A stretch of DNA of 21,281 nt from a bacterium (GTDB lineage: Bacteria; Chloroflexota; Dormibacteria; UBA8260; Bog-877). Positions 1-8,728 of the stretch are shown here, one piece after another. The stretch is from contig JAJYWT010000141.1 of assembly GCA_021791345.1 (NCBI GenBank), forward strand, positions 1 through 21,281, read 5' to 3'. Positions within the stretch are counted from its first letter, which is position 1. Every line of letters begins with the position of its first letter. Under the pieces are notes generated by a model, which made no database searches, was not told the DNA's origin, and worked only from the letters and a program-made list of their open reading frames with translations. A program made the position numbers and the translations under genes.

Positions 1-220
1 CCAGATGGCGCGCCGCCACCAGTCCATCGCCACCGTTGTTGCCCTTGCCGACCAGCACCGCGACCACCGGATCCGGCAAGGGTTCCTCCTCCAGCAGGTG
101 CCGCCCCAACCGGGCGGTCTGGAAGCCGGCGACCCCCATCAGCATCGGCCCCGGCACCCCCACCCGCTCGGCGGCGCGGTCCAACTCCTGCGCCTGGGCT
201 CGGGTCACGCCGGGTTCCAT
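1..220 (-). CDS. nnrE: NAD(P)H-hydrate epimerase, N-terminal part (YjeF_N family), cut by window edge
   Basis: Only the first 73 codons are in the window; the gene continues beyond base 1. The visible protein contains the YjeF_N hallmark GKGNNGGDGLVAARHL at residues 58-73, the nucleotide/phosphate-binding loop of enzymes that epimerise damaged NAD(P)H hydrates in metabolite repair. Whether a C-terminal dehydratase (NnrD) domain is fused cannot be seen. The ATG at 220 lies two bases after the stop of the upstream SAM hydrolase gene, so the two are probably translated together. One oddity: the family usually has an LMENAG-like motif near residue 27, but here it reads LMGVAG, losing the Glu and Asn. 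The family call is firm; full function of this copy is less certain because most of it is missing. Confidence 0.85.
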   Translation of the reverse strand, partial: MEPGVTRAQAQELDRAAERVGVPGPMLMGVAGFQTARLGRHLLEEEPLPDPVVAVLVGKGNNGGDGLVAARHL

Positions 221-222
221 GG

Positions 223-1041
223 TCAGGTCCCCGCCTTCTGCAGCGGGACCACGCTCGGCGTGGACCACAGGATTCGCACCTGGTCCCCCGGGCCCAGTCC
301 CAGGGCCTGGGCGGCGCTGGTCCGGTTGCCGGCGATCTCGAGATGCCCCGAGCTGTTCCACAGCAGCGCCACGTCCCCCGCGATCTCCGAGTAGGTGCTG
401 ACCACCTCGGACACGATCCGGCCCTCCCCCACCGCGGCCGCGCTTGGGACCGGTGAGTACCAGGGAGTCCTGGTGACCGCGGTGATGACGTTGCCGAACC
501 GGTCGACCACGACCACCCGCGCCTGAGTTCCGCTCTCGTCGCCATCCGGCAGCAGTTCTCCCAGCATCGCCGGGCTGCGCAGTCGGGGCCCGAGATCTTC
601 GAGGGCCAGGCTGCCCACGGCGAGCCGCGCCGCCAGTGGTCCGATCAGGTCGCGGCCGTGGAAGGTGAAGCTCATCTCGGCGGGGCGAAGGGCTGACTCG
701 TCGACGCGAAAGGCCGCGCGCTCCCTGCCCTTGAGCCAGAGAAAGTGAAGCAGCCCGTTGTCGGGCCCCACCACCACCTGACGGTCGACGACCGCTGCCA
801 CCAGCGGCCGGTCGCCGCCGACACCGGGGTCGACCACCGCGCAGTGCACCGTCCCGTCAGGAAAGTACGGTGCCGCGGCCGCCAGCCAGTAGCTGCCCGC
901 CGCGATGTCATGGGGTGGGATGCCATGGGTGATGGCTTCGACGCGCAGCTCGGGCGCGATCCGCAGCACGGCGCCCAGCAGAGCGCCGACGTAGCCATCG
1001 GCGGTCCCGAAGTCGGTCAGCAGCGTCAGCACGGTGCCCAT
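223..1041 (-). CDS. S-adenosyl-L-methionine hydrolase (adenosine-forming), DUF62/SAM hydroxide adenosyltransferase family
   Basis: A 272-residue protein, a usual length for this family, which uses an activated water to split SAM into adenosine and methionine and is related to SAM fluorinase/chlorinase. Visible motifs in order: LLTDFG at 7-12, VVDPGVGGDR at 69-78, PDNGLL at 93-98, FHGRD at 127-131, DRFGNV at 180-185, and a C-terminal NSSGHLEIA stretch. Asp71, Arg78 and His128 match the Asp-Arg-His set described for the hydrolases, which favours hydrolase over halogenase. The ATG at 1041 gives the typical start just before TDFG; its Shine-Dalgarno is weak. It is separated from groEL by a terminator and directly coupled to nnrE downstream, giving a small pair that acts on damaged or surplus cofactors. 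Confidence 0.93.
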   Translation of the reverse strand: MGTVLTLLTDFGTADGYVGALLGAVLRIAPELRVEAITHGIPPHDIAAGSYWLAAAAPYFPDGTVHCAVVDPGVGGDRPLVAAVVDRQVVVGPDNGLLHFLWLKGRERAAFRVDESALRPAEMSFTFHGRDLIGPLAARLAVGSLALEDLGPRLRSPAMLGELLPDGDESGTQARVVVVDRFGNVITAVTRTPWYSPVPSAAAVGEGRIVSEVVSTYSEIAGDVALLWNSSGHLEIAGNRTSAAQALGLGPGDQVRILWSTPSVVPLQKAGT

Positions 1042-1098
1042 GAGCTCTGGCCATTGTCGGTCATGCGACGCGGGCAGGCGGTGCCCCCATAACCAAGA

Positions 1099-1128
1099 AG
1101 GCGGGGTGGCCCTGGGGCCACCCCGCCT
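1099..1128 (-). terminator. Rho-independent-type terminator after groEL
   Basis: A perfect 13-bp stem (1099-1111 with 1116-1128, mostly G-C) with a 4-base loop lies 21 bases past the groEL stop. Reading the minus strand, it is followed by a modestly T-rich stretch (TTCTTGGTT) rather than a clean T-tract. It should end groEL transcription before the SAM hydrolase gene. The stem is nearly symmetric, but no plus-strand gene ends here. Confidence 0.75.
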
Positions 1129-1149
1129 GTCAGCTCCTCGCGGGGGAGA

Positions 1150-2757
<1,608 letters not shown>

Positions 2758-2813
2758 ATGCTTCCTCTCCTAATTTCCCCACATGATCCGGCTGATCACT
2801 CGGTGCCGCCATT

Positions 2814-2840
2814 TTAGCACTCACACGCGGCGAGTGCTAG
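2814..2840 (-). promoter_or_regulatory. CIRCE operator (HrcA binding site) of groEL
   Basis: On the plus strand the site reads TTAGCACTC, nine bases, then GAGTGCTAG. It matches the CIRCE consensus TTAGCACTC-N9-GAGTGCTAA except for the final base. On the minus strand a TAAAAT -10-like hexamer (2811-2816) overlaps its downstream edge, with TAGCAC 17 bases further upstream as a weak -35. Bound HrcA would therefore cover the core promoter. This is strong evidence for heat-shock derepression of groEL; hrcA itself is not in the window. Confidence 0.95.
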
Positions 2841-2893
2841 CAGGCGGCGCCAGCAAGTGCCAGAGCAGACCCGACGGGTGGTCGGCGATCGGC

Positions 2894-2899
2894 GATCAT
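2894..2899 (+). promoter_or_regulatory. Possible -10 box of a leaderless promoter (acetyltransferase gene)
   Basis: GATCAT matches TATAAT at four of six positions and ends exactly six bases before the ATG at 2906. No Shine-Dalgarno precedes that ATG and no clear -35 is visible. The spacing would put the transcription start on the start codon. On its own this is weak; the same layout recurs at four other genes in the window. Confidence 0.35.
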
Positions 2900-2905
2900 G
2901 GGTAG

Positions 2906-3709
2906 ATGAGCTCAGTGGCCAATCCCCCGGGAGGCTTCCGGCCGGTACGCTCCCGAGAGCTCAGAGACGCCGTGGGGACGTTCCTGCTGGCGCAGGGCTG
3001 GGCGGGTTTGCACTGCGGGGACACCCTGCGCCGGCTGGAGGCGGGGCGGGCGGATTTCGAGCTGCTGGCGTCGCTGGGGTCGGCGTCCGAGGTCCGGGCG
3101 ATCGCTTTGGTCACGGGCAGCCGGCTGAACCTGTTCGTCCCCAACTCCTCCGAGGTGCCGGCCGCCGCCAGCCTGGTGCAGGCGCGCCTTGCCGTGCTCG
3201 ACCGGATCTCCTGTTTGGAGGCACACCTACCCCACCCACTGGACCACGGCTTCGAGGTCCATCGGCGCGAGATGACCGTGGCCGCCAGCCTGAGGGTCCC
3301 CGGGCGCGCCCTGCCCGCAGTCCGGCCCGCTGGTCCGGCCGACGCGGACCAGCTGTGGCGGGTCTACGACCCGGTTCCCTGGATGCGCCTCGAGTCGCCC
3401 GCGGATTGGGCGGTCAGGGTCGCCGAGGAGCGGACCTGGGTGGCGGAGATCGATGGCGAGGTGGTGGCGGCGGCGCGCTGGACCAAGGTATTCGGAACGG
3501 TGGTGGAGGTGGGCGGCGTCGCCACCGACCCGAGCCGACGCCGCCTCGGGGCTGGGACCGCGGTGGTGCTGGCGGCTACCGCGGCGGCGCTGACCGACGG
3601 GATGACGCCGGTTTTGTGCTTCGGCGATCCCGAGCTCGCACCTCTCTATTACGGGCTGGGATTCGAGCTGGTGGGAACCGAGCTCGCGTTCCGGCGCCGC
3701 TCCGGCTGA
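2906..3709 (+). CDS. GNAT-family N-acetyltransferase with an uncharacterised N-terminal domain
   Basis: A 267-residue protein. The C-terminal half (about 138-267) reads as a GNAT fold: VAEIDGEVVAAARW at 179-192 as the central strands, then the acetyl-CoA pyrophosphate-binding motif VATDPSRRRLGAG at 205-217 (R/Q-x-x-G-x-G/A), and the closing PLYYGLGFELVG at 246-257. Residues 1-135 are a separate alpha/beta-looking region; two-part GNAT proteins with a DUF4081-like front are known in actinobacteria, and this may be one, but I cannot verify it. The substrate is unknown. The ATG was chosen because it follows a -10-like hexamer by six bases; there is no Shine-Dalgarno. The metalloprotease gene follows 22 bases downstream, probably with its own promoter. 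Confidence 0.8.
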   Translation: MSSVANPPGGFRPVRSRELRDAVGTFLLAQGWAGLHCGDTLRRLEAGRADFELLASLGSASEVRAIALVTGSRLNLFVPNSSEVPAAASLVQARLAVLDRISCLEAHLPHPLDHGFEVHRREMTVAASLRVPGRALPAVRPAGPADADQLWRVYDPVPWMRLESPADWAVRVAEERTWVAEIDGEVVAAARWTKVFGTVVEVGGVATDPSRRRLGAGTAVVLAATAAALTDGMTPVLCFGDPELAPLYYGLGFELVGTELAFRRRSG

Positions 3710-3719
3710 CGGATCGGCC

Positions 3720-3725
3720 TATGAT
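3720..3725 (+). promoter_or_regulatory. -10 box of a probable leaderless promoter (metalloprotease gene)
   Basis: TATGAT (five of six to consensus) is followed by exactly six bases and then the ATG at 3732. There is no Shine-Dalgarno in the short gap after the previous gene. This is the clearest short example in the window of a -10 box placed so that transcription would start at the initiation codon. A matching -35 is not evident. Confidence 0.5.
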
Positions 3726-3731
3726 CCTCGC

Positions 3732-4880
3732 ATGCCCGACCTGAAGTCGGTGCTGGCCTGGTCCGCCGTGGCGGCCGGGGTGGCCATCGCCGCCGAACGG
3801 AGCGTCGCCAAGATGCGACCCGGCTCCGACGACTCCATGCTCGACTGGGAGCTGGCACGTCGCACCGCCTACCAGAGGGTCGGTCCCGATGGCTTGGACG
3901 AGGCCGACCAGGCGGCCACGGAGTACGAGCCGCTGGTGGCCGAGCTGATTCCTCTGATCGCCAGCGCGTGTGGCACCCCGGCACAGGCGAACAGCTTCGG
4001 GAGGGTGAGAGTGGTGGGGCGACGGGGCTTCCTGGACCAGAACCTGGCGATGATGCGCCGGATGGTTCAGCCCATCGAGGCCGCCCAGGCCAAACTCGGC
4101 CCACTGCGCTCCAGCGCGTTGATGCGCGTCCCGACCAGCCTCTACCTCGGCACCCTGCTGGGGTACATGGGCAGCCGGGTGCTGGGCCAGTACGACCCCG
4201 TGCTCAGCTTCCCCGGCACCGACCGCGAGGGGTTGCCACAGCCCGCGCTGCTGATCGTGGAGCCGAATGTTCGCGAGTTCCAGCGCAAGTCGGAGCTCCC
4301 GCTCGACTCCCTGCGCCGCTGGCTGATGCTGCACGAGCTCACCCACGCGTGGCAGTTCGAGCTCCACCCCTGGCTGGCGCCGCACCTGACCGGGATGGTG
4401 CAGGAGCTGACCCGGCTGCCGGGCGGCCGGCGGCTCAACGGAATAGAAGATCTGTTGCACACTGCGCGCAACCTCCGCCCCCAGATCGCCCTGGTCGGCA
4501 AGGTCCAGGCGGTGATGGCGGTGCTCGAGGGCCACGGCAACTTCGTGATGCGCGAGGTGGGCCGGCAGCACATCCCCGACTTCGACACGCTCGACCGGGC
4601 CTTTCATCGCCGCCACGAACCCACCGGTGCGCTGGAGCGGCTGATCCTTCTGATCTCCGGAGTCGGGCTGAAGTTGCAGCAGTACCAGCAGGGGGAGCGC
4701 TTCCTGCGGGAGATCCAGGCCCGGGGCGGCCAGCCTGCCCTCGATGCGGTATGGGCGTCGGCCGAGACGCTACCGAGCTGGCGCGAGGTGCGCCAGCCCG
4801 AGCTCTGGCTGCGGAGGCTGGGCTTCGACCGGGCCGAGTCTGCCGGTCCGGCTCCGGCTGCGGCTCCGACCCCCGCCTGA
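3732..4880 (+). CDS. Zinc-dependent metalloprotease, DUF2342 type
   Basis: A 382-residue protein with a zincin motif HELTH at 201-205 (MLHELTHAWQFE): His201 and His205 as zinc ligands, Glu202 as catalytic base. A downstream LEGHGNFVM segment around 265-273 is where the third ligand of this family lies. The overall pattern (QYDP near 153-156, HELTH, then EGHG about 65 residues on) matches the DUF2342 family of putative metalloproteases, found mainly in actinobacteria and sometimes labelled F420-biosynthesis-associated; no F420 gene is visible here. A hydrophobic stretch at about 8-22 could be a membrane anchor or uncleaved signal. The tail from about 370 is an Ala/Pro-rich low-complexity segment. 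The natural substrate is unknown. Confidence 0.85.
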   Translation: MPDLKSVLAWSAVAAGVAIAAERSVAKMRPGSDDSMLDWELARRTAYQRVGPDGLDEADQAATEYEPLVAELIPLIASACGTPAQANSFGRVRVVGRRGFLDQNLAMMRRMVQPIEAAQAKLGPLRSSALMRVPTSLYLGTLLGYMGSRVLGQYDPVLSFPGTDREGLPQPALLIVEPNVREFQRKSELPLDSLRRWLMLHELTHAWQFELHPWLAPHLTGMVQELTRLPGGRRLNGIEDLLHTARNLRPQIALVGKVQAVMAVLEGHGNFVMREVGRQHIPDFDTLDRAFHRRHEPTGALERLILLISGVGLKLQQYQQGERFLREIQARGGQPALDAVWASAETLPSWREVRQPELWLRRLGFDRAESAGPAPAAAPTPA

Positions 4881-4931
4881 CCGCTGCCGATTCCGGCCAC
4901 CTTTGATGGTCCGAAGGTGCCGGATCTTGCG

Positions 4932-4958
4932 TACACTTCGCAGGTGAGGCGCCTCACC
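4932..4958 (+). promoter_or_regulatory. Putative promoter -10 box with operator-like 16-bp palindrome
   Basis: TACACT (4932-4937, four of six to TATAAT) is followed five bases later by the perfect 16-bp palindrome GGTGAGGCGCCTCACC (4943-4958), which would cover the predicted transcription start of the gene beginning at 5017. A dimeric repressor site is the natural reading. No convincing -35 is visible, and no candidate regulator gene is adjacent. Confidence 0.45.
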
Positions 4959-4960
4959 GA

Positions 4961-5000
4961 GCGGGAGTCTGTTGCTCACCAGCGGGGAGAGCACTCCCGC
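4961..5000 (+). promoter_or_regulatory. Structured 5' leader hairpin just before the ribosome binding site
   Basis: GCGGGAGT (4961-4968) pairs perfectly with ACTCCCGC (4993-5000). Inside it GCTC (4974-4977) pairs with GAGC (4989-4992), stacking directly on the outer stem on the 3' side and leaving a 5-base bulge on the 5' side and an 11-base loop. The structure ends three bases before the AGGAG Shine-Dalgarno (5004-5008) of the next gene, so it could influence translation. It matches no riboswitch class I know. Confidence 0.45.
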
Positions 5001-5016
5001 TTCAGGAGTTGAAACC

Positions 5017-6642
5017 ATGAACAAGAGCCAGCGCAGAGCCGGCAACCATCACGGCCCGACCGGGGGCCCGGGCTTCCTGCGGCGTCTGCAAGATCTGCTG
5101 GAGGCGGCGCTCGGGCAGCGCCGTCTGGTCCCGGTCCCGATCGCCACCGGGCTTGAGGGGGCCTACCGTCCGCAGCCGATCCCGCCCGGCGAGCTGAACG
5201 TGCACCGAGTCTTCGGGCGCCGCCGGGATGAGGAGCGGGACCGCACAGAAGCGGGATCCGATCCCGCCCCGGCGGAAGAGCCCCCGGTCGAGCCTCCCGC
5301 CGATGAGGAGTCCTCGGGCCGGGACCCGCTCGTGCCGCAGCCCGGCCCCGAAGCGGCCGCATCGGACCAGGCCGGGGATGGCGGTGCCCAGACGGCGGAG
5401 GGTGCGCCCGCAGAGCCGGAGGGCCAGGTAGCCGATCCGTGGTCAGGCGGGGGTTTCACCGACCCCTTCTCATTCCAACCCGACAGCGGGGCGGCGCCAG
5501 AGCTTCCGGCGTGGACCCCGAGCCCCATGCTCGGCGGTGGATTCCCCACCTTCGAGCCGGCGCCGACATCGGAGGAGGCCGGAGCCTCTCCCTGGGGGGC
5601 CGGCGGGTTCGGCCAACCGGAGGAGGAGGCGCCAGCCCCGACCTACCAGTCACCAGGTGCGGCGGGCGACGCGTGGCCCGCCGCCGGTGACCAGGGGGAG
5701 CAGCTGTGGGCGCCGCGCGCTGAGCAGGAGGGGGACGAGTCGTTCCCCGCAGCGGAGACGACCGCGCCCATGGGGGCCGAGGAGTCAGGGCAGGGGAACT
5801 ATTCGCTGCCCGAGGTCGAGCCGACCAGTGAGGAGGGGATGGAGATGGAGGCGCCCGTCGAGGCGGCACCCGACGAACCGGGTGACCTGCAGCCGTTCGA
5901 ACCTGATCAGCTGCCCGAGGTGGTGGCGGTCTCGGAGACCGCCTGGGAGGTCTCTCCCACGGGGGCCGGCCGCGAGTCGGTCCCGGAGCCTTCCGGTGGC
6001 CCTGAGCCGGTGGTGGAGGGCGCGCGGACGTTCCCGCTCCCAGAGGGCGAGCTCCTCTTCCACAACCTGAGCGTCGGCTTCACCGACCCGGCCAGGCTGC
6101 TGCGGCATCTCGCCGGAGAGGGCCACACCGGGGTCATGCATGTCGCCTCCCAGGATGGGCGCAACACCTACATCGTGCTGGTGGAGGGCTATGTGGTGGC
6201 CGTCGCCTCTGACGCCCAGGGGCGGCTCAGCACCTCGACCAGGGTCTCCTTCCCCGCCTTCCCCAACAGCCAGGACATCATCACCGTGATCACCTATCCC
6301 GCGGAGATCGCGCGCGGGCTGGGGCTGCTCCTGCACGCGCCGGTCCACTTCTCCGGTTTGGGAGCGATGTTCGTCGACCTCGATGGGCTGCGCAGCTTCC
6401 TCAGCAAGCGTTCGGCCTCGGGAGGGCTCGTGGTCGAGGCGGCGACGGGCACGGGGGTGGCGCTGTTCGACGAGGGAAGGCTGGTGGGTGCCTATTCGGG
6501 TGCCTCCATCCCCGAGGAGGACCTGGCGCCACTTCGGGAGCTGATCAAGGATCTGGATGCCGAGATCGACGTCCGGTTCGGGGGACCCCATTCCCTGGAG
6601 CCGATCCCGCTGGAGACGCTCTTGGCCGGCTATCCCTTGTGA
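5017..6642 (+). CDS. Acidic, largely disordered protein with two C-terminal DUF4388-like modules; function unknown
   Basis: A 541-residue protein. I chose the ATG at 5017 over an upstream in-frame TTG (4972) because AGGAG sits eight bases before it. Residues 1-25 are basic; 30-65 carry a short ordered-looking segment (RRLVPVPIATGLEGAYRPQP). About 75-335 is a low-complexity tract rich in Glu, Pro, Ala and Gly with very few hydrophobics, surely disordered. About 340-541 is folded and seems to contain two related modules, TGVMHVASQDGRNTYIVLVEG...VAVAS and SGGLVVEAATGTGVALFDEGRLVGA, each resembling the 'strand, strand, live-in-gene-product' pattern of DUF4388/PatA-N domains found in bacterial signalling proteins. 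No membrane segment or catalytic motif is evident. It overlaps the methyltransferase start by four bases. The domain call is tentative. Confidence 0.7.
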   Translation: MNKSQRRAGNHHGPTGGPGFLRRLQDLLEAALGQRRLVPVPIATGLEGAYRPQPIPPGELNVHRVFGRRRDEERDRTEAGSDPAPAEEPPVEPPADEESSGRDPLVPQPGPEAAASDQAGDGGAQTAEGAPAEPEGQVADPWSGGGFTDPFSFQPDSGAAPELPAWTPSPMLGGGFPTFEPAPTSEEAGASPWGAGGFGQPEEEAPAPTYQSPGAAGDAWPAAGDQGEQLWAPRAEQEGDESFPAAETTAPMGAEESGQGNYSLPEVEPTSEEGMEMEAPVEAAPDEPGDLQPFEPDQLPEVVAVSETAWEVSPTGAGRESVPEPSGGPEPVVEGARTFPLPEGELLFHNLSVGFTDPARLLRHLAGEGHTGVMHVASQDGRNTYIVLVEGYVVAVASDAQGRLSTSTRVSFPAFPNSQDIITVITYPAEIARGLGLLLHAPVHFSGLGAMFVDLDGLRSFLSKRSASGGLVVEAATGTGVALFDEGRLVGAYSGASIPEEDLAPLRELIKDLDAEIDVRFGGPHSLEPIPLETLLAGYPL

Positions 6643-7442
6643 CCCCGGGCTCGGCATCGGGGCCGGATCGGGAGATCGGCGACAGCCGGGAGCAGTTCGC
6701 CCGTGTCGCTGAGGCTTACCGCACCAGTCAGACCCATTCCGATCCGGTGTCGCTGGCGCGCTTCATCTCCATCTGCGATCTGAAGCCCAACCACCGGGTG
6801 CTGGACGTGGCCACGGGGGCCGGGCATGTCGCCCTGGCCGCCGCGCCGCTGGTGCGCGAGGTGGTGGCCCTCGACCTGACCGAGGAGATGCTGGAGCAGG
6901 CGCGCCAACTGGCGGCCTCCCGCGAGGTTCGCAACGTCACCTTCGTGCGCGCCAACGCCGAGCAGCTGCCGTTCCCGGCGGAGGCCTTCGACCGGGTGCT
7001 GGTGAGATCGGCGCCCCATCACTTTCGGGGGCTGATCCCGGCTTTGGCGGAGGCCTACCGGGTGCTGGTGCCCGGCGGCGCCTTCGCGGTCAGCGACTGC
7101 TCCCCGCCCCCCGTCGTGCGCGACTGGCTGGAGGTGGTCGAGGTGGGCCGGGACCCGTCGCACGTCCGCAGCCGGGCGTTGGAGGAGTGGCGCGCCCTGC
7201 TCCAGGCGATGGGCTTTGCGGTCGAGCATGCCGAGCGGATCGAGCAGGAGAAGGACATCCTGGACTGGTTCCAGGTGGCCGGGGTGAGTTCCCAGGATCG
7301 CCAGCGGTTGCTGGACTATTACGAGACGGCCCCCGCGGCGATCGCGGGCCAGCTGAGTCCGCAGTGGCGGGAGGGCCGCTTCTATCACCGCTACTGGCAC
7401 GCCCTGATCCGGGCCCGCCGCCCCCTCCAACCGATCTTCTGA
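6639..7442 (+). CDS. Class I SAM-dependent methyltransferase (UbiE/COQ5-like)
   Basis: A 267-residue protein with motif I VLDVATGAGHVALA at 54-67, the acidic end of strand two in VVALDLTEEML at 75-85 (Asp79 likely contacts the SAM ribose), ANAEQLPFPAEAFDRV at 105-120 and the post-I loop VLVPGG at 142-147. This is the Methyltransf_11/UbiE type that methylates small molecules; the acceptor cannot be told from sequence. An APHHF segment at 125-129 is typical of several uncharacterised relatives. Translation starts at GTG, whose last two bases form part of the previous gene's TGA (GTGA overlap), and no Shine-Dalgarno is in range, so it relies on coupling. The family is certain, the substrate unknown. 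Confidence 0.92.
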   Translation: MTPGSASGPDREIGDSREQFARVAEAYRTSQTHSDPVSLARFISICDLKPNHRVLDVATGAGHVALAAAPLVREVVALDLTEEMLEQARQLAASREVRNVTFVRANAEQLPFPAEAFDRVLVRSAPHHFRGLIPALAEAYRVLVPGGAFAVSDCSPPPVVRDWLEVVEVGRDPSHVRSRALEEWRALLQAMGFAVEHAERIEQEKDILDWFQVAGVSSQDRQRLLDYYETAPAAIAGQLSPQWREGRFYHRYWHALIRARRPLQPIF

Positions 7443-7454
7443 TCCGCGCTGGCG

Positions 7455-7460
7455 TAACCT
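7455..7460 (+). promoter_or_regulatory. Possible -10 box of a leaderless promoter (Cys-cluster protein)
   Basis: TAACCT (four of six, keeping the TAnnnT core) ends three bases before an ATG (7464) and six bases before a GTG (7467) in the same frame. With the six-base rule seen elsewhere in the window, GTG 7467 would be the true start. No -35 is obvious. Confidence 0.3.
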
Positions 7461-7463
7461 GAG

Positions 7464-7841
7464 ATGGTGAGCGGACCGATCGATCTGAGCGGAATCCACC
7501 GCGAGCTCGACCAGCTCAAGCGCCAGCTCTGCCACTGCCAGCTGCAGGGCGAGTGCCTCGGCTGCAAGGGGATCGAGATGATCCGCCAGCAGCTGGAGGC
7601 GGTGGCGGCGGCCGCTTCGCAGCCGGTCCTGCTCCAGGTGGCCCAGGAGACCGCGGCCAAGGACATGATGGATCAGTTCTCCAAGATGCAGGAGCGGTTG
7701 ATGGACGACCCCCAGATCCGGCACGCGGCCCAGGCCTTCCAGGAGCGGCTGCTGGAGGATCCCGAGGCCCGCCGCCTGATCGAGGATCTCATGAGGCGGC
7801 TGGGAGGGCCAGCGGAAGAGGGGCCTGATCCGCTCCAGTGA
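7464..7841 (+). CDS. Small protein with an N-terminal Cys cluster and helical body; function unknown
   Basis: A 125-residue protein (124 if the in-frame GTG at 7467 is used). I do not recognise it. Residues 10-22 are amphipathic and helical, followed by CHCQLQGECLGC at 23-34: four cysteines and a histidine in a C-x-C-x5-C-x2-C arrangement that could bind zinc or an iron-sulfur cluster. The remaining sequence (36-115) is almost entirely helix-forming and charged, with heptad-like spacing, and ends in a short Gly/Pro/Glu tail. It has no signal peptide or membrane segment, so it is likely cytoplasmic. It follows the methyltransferase by 21 bases and overlaps the next gene by four (GTGA), tying it to the CitE-like lyase. 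Coding status is supported by that tight packing and high charge patterning. Confidence 0.75.
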   Translation: MVSGPIDLSGIHRELDQLKRQLCHCQLQGECLGCKGIEMIRQQLEAVAAAASQPVLLQVAQETAAKDMMDQFSKMQERLMDDPQIRHAAQAFQERLLEDPEARRLIEDLMRRLGGPAEEGPDPLQ

Positions 7842-8728
7842 TCGGTGTGCGCCGTTCGATCCTGGTCTGTCCCGGCGATAAGCGGGGGATGGTCGCCAAG
7901 GCGGCCACCCTACCCACCGACGGGGTGGTGCTGGATCTGGAGGACGCGGTCGCGGCCGATGATGAGAGCCGGGCTCGGGCCCGCCTCGAGCTGGCGGCCG
8001 CGCTGGAGTCGCTCGACTTCGGGGGCCGGTCGGTGGCGGTGCGGATCAACGCGGTCGGGGGACCGTGGGCGCTCCAGGACCTGCTCGAAATAGTTCCCAG
8101 GGTCGGCAGCCGGCTGGCCACCGTGGTCGTCCCCAAGGTCTCCCATCCGTCCGAGGTGGGTTTCGTCGCCCACTGCCTCGACGCGCTGGAGGCGCCGGGA
8201 ATGCCGCGGTTGGGGATCGAGATCCAGATCGAAACCGCGGCCGGCTTGGAGGCGGTCAGTGAGCTCGCGACCAGCTCCGCCAGGCTGGAGGCGCTGATCT
8301 TCGGCCCGGGAGACTTCGCGGCCGACATGGGGATGCCCCAGACCGTGATCGGGGGCCAGGCCCTGGGCTATCCCGGTGACGTCTGGCACTACCCCCTCAC
8401 GCGCATCGCGGTCGCGGCCAGGGCCCGCGGCCTGCAGGTCATCGACGGGCCCTACTCAAGGCTGGCGGATCCTGTCGGCCTCGAGCAGGCCTGCCGGCGG
8501 GCGGTCGCTCTGGGCGTGGACGGGAAGTGGGCCATCCATCCCGAGCAGCTGGCGACCATCAACTCCGAGTTCGCGCCCTCGCCGGAACAGGTCGCCCGCG
8601 CCCGGGAGATGCTGGCGGTGGTGTCGGCCAAGGGAGGGGCCTCACGGCTGGGAGAGGAGATGGTGGACGAGGCCAATCTGCGGATGGCGAGGGCGGTGCT
8701 GGCGCGGGCGCGAGAGGAGCGGGCTTGA
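7838..8728 (+). CDS. HpcH/HpaI aldolase / citrate lyase beta (CitE)-like CoA-ester lyase
   Basis: A 296-residue TIM-barrel protein. Motifs in order: RRSILVCPGDK at 5-15, LDLEDAV at 32-38, VRIN at 68-71, VVVPKV at 96-101, IEIQIET at 127-133, IFGPGDFAADMG at 154-165, IDGPYS at 202-207 and GKWAIHPEQ at 229-237. Arg69, Glu132 and Asp159 correspond to the substrate and Mg2+-binding residues of this superfamily. Relatives cleave or form malyl-CoA, methylmalyl-CoA or citramalyl-CoA, or hydrolyse malyl-CoA; the exact reaction is not decidable here. No citrate lyase alpha or gamma gene is nearby, so classical citrate lyase is unlikely. It starts at GTG in a GTGA overlap and its stop overlaps the next start as TTGA, so it sits in a coupled run. 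Confidence 0.9.
   Translation: MIGVRRSILVCPGDKRGMVAKAATLPTDGVVLDLEDAVAADDESRARARLELAAALESLDFGGRSVAVRINAVGGPWALQDLLEIVPRVGSRLATVVVPKVSHPSEVGFVAHCLDALEAPGMPRLGIEIQIETAAGLEAVSELATSSARLEALIFGPGDFAADMGMPQTVIGGQALGYPGDVWHYPLTRIAVAARARGLQVIDGPYSRLADPVGLEQACRRAVALGVDGKWAIHPEQLATINSEFAPSPEQVARAREMLAVVSAKGGASRLGEEMVDEANLRMARAVLARAREERA

Noticed and set aside
3576..4616. 346-codon minus-strand frame opposite the metalloprotease
   Set aside because: No recognisable features; the plus frame carries a full HELTH zincin.
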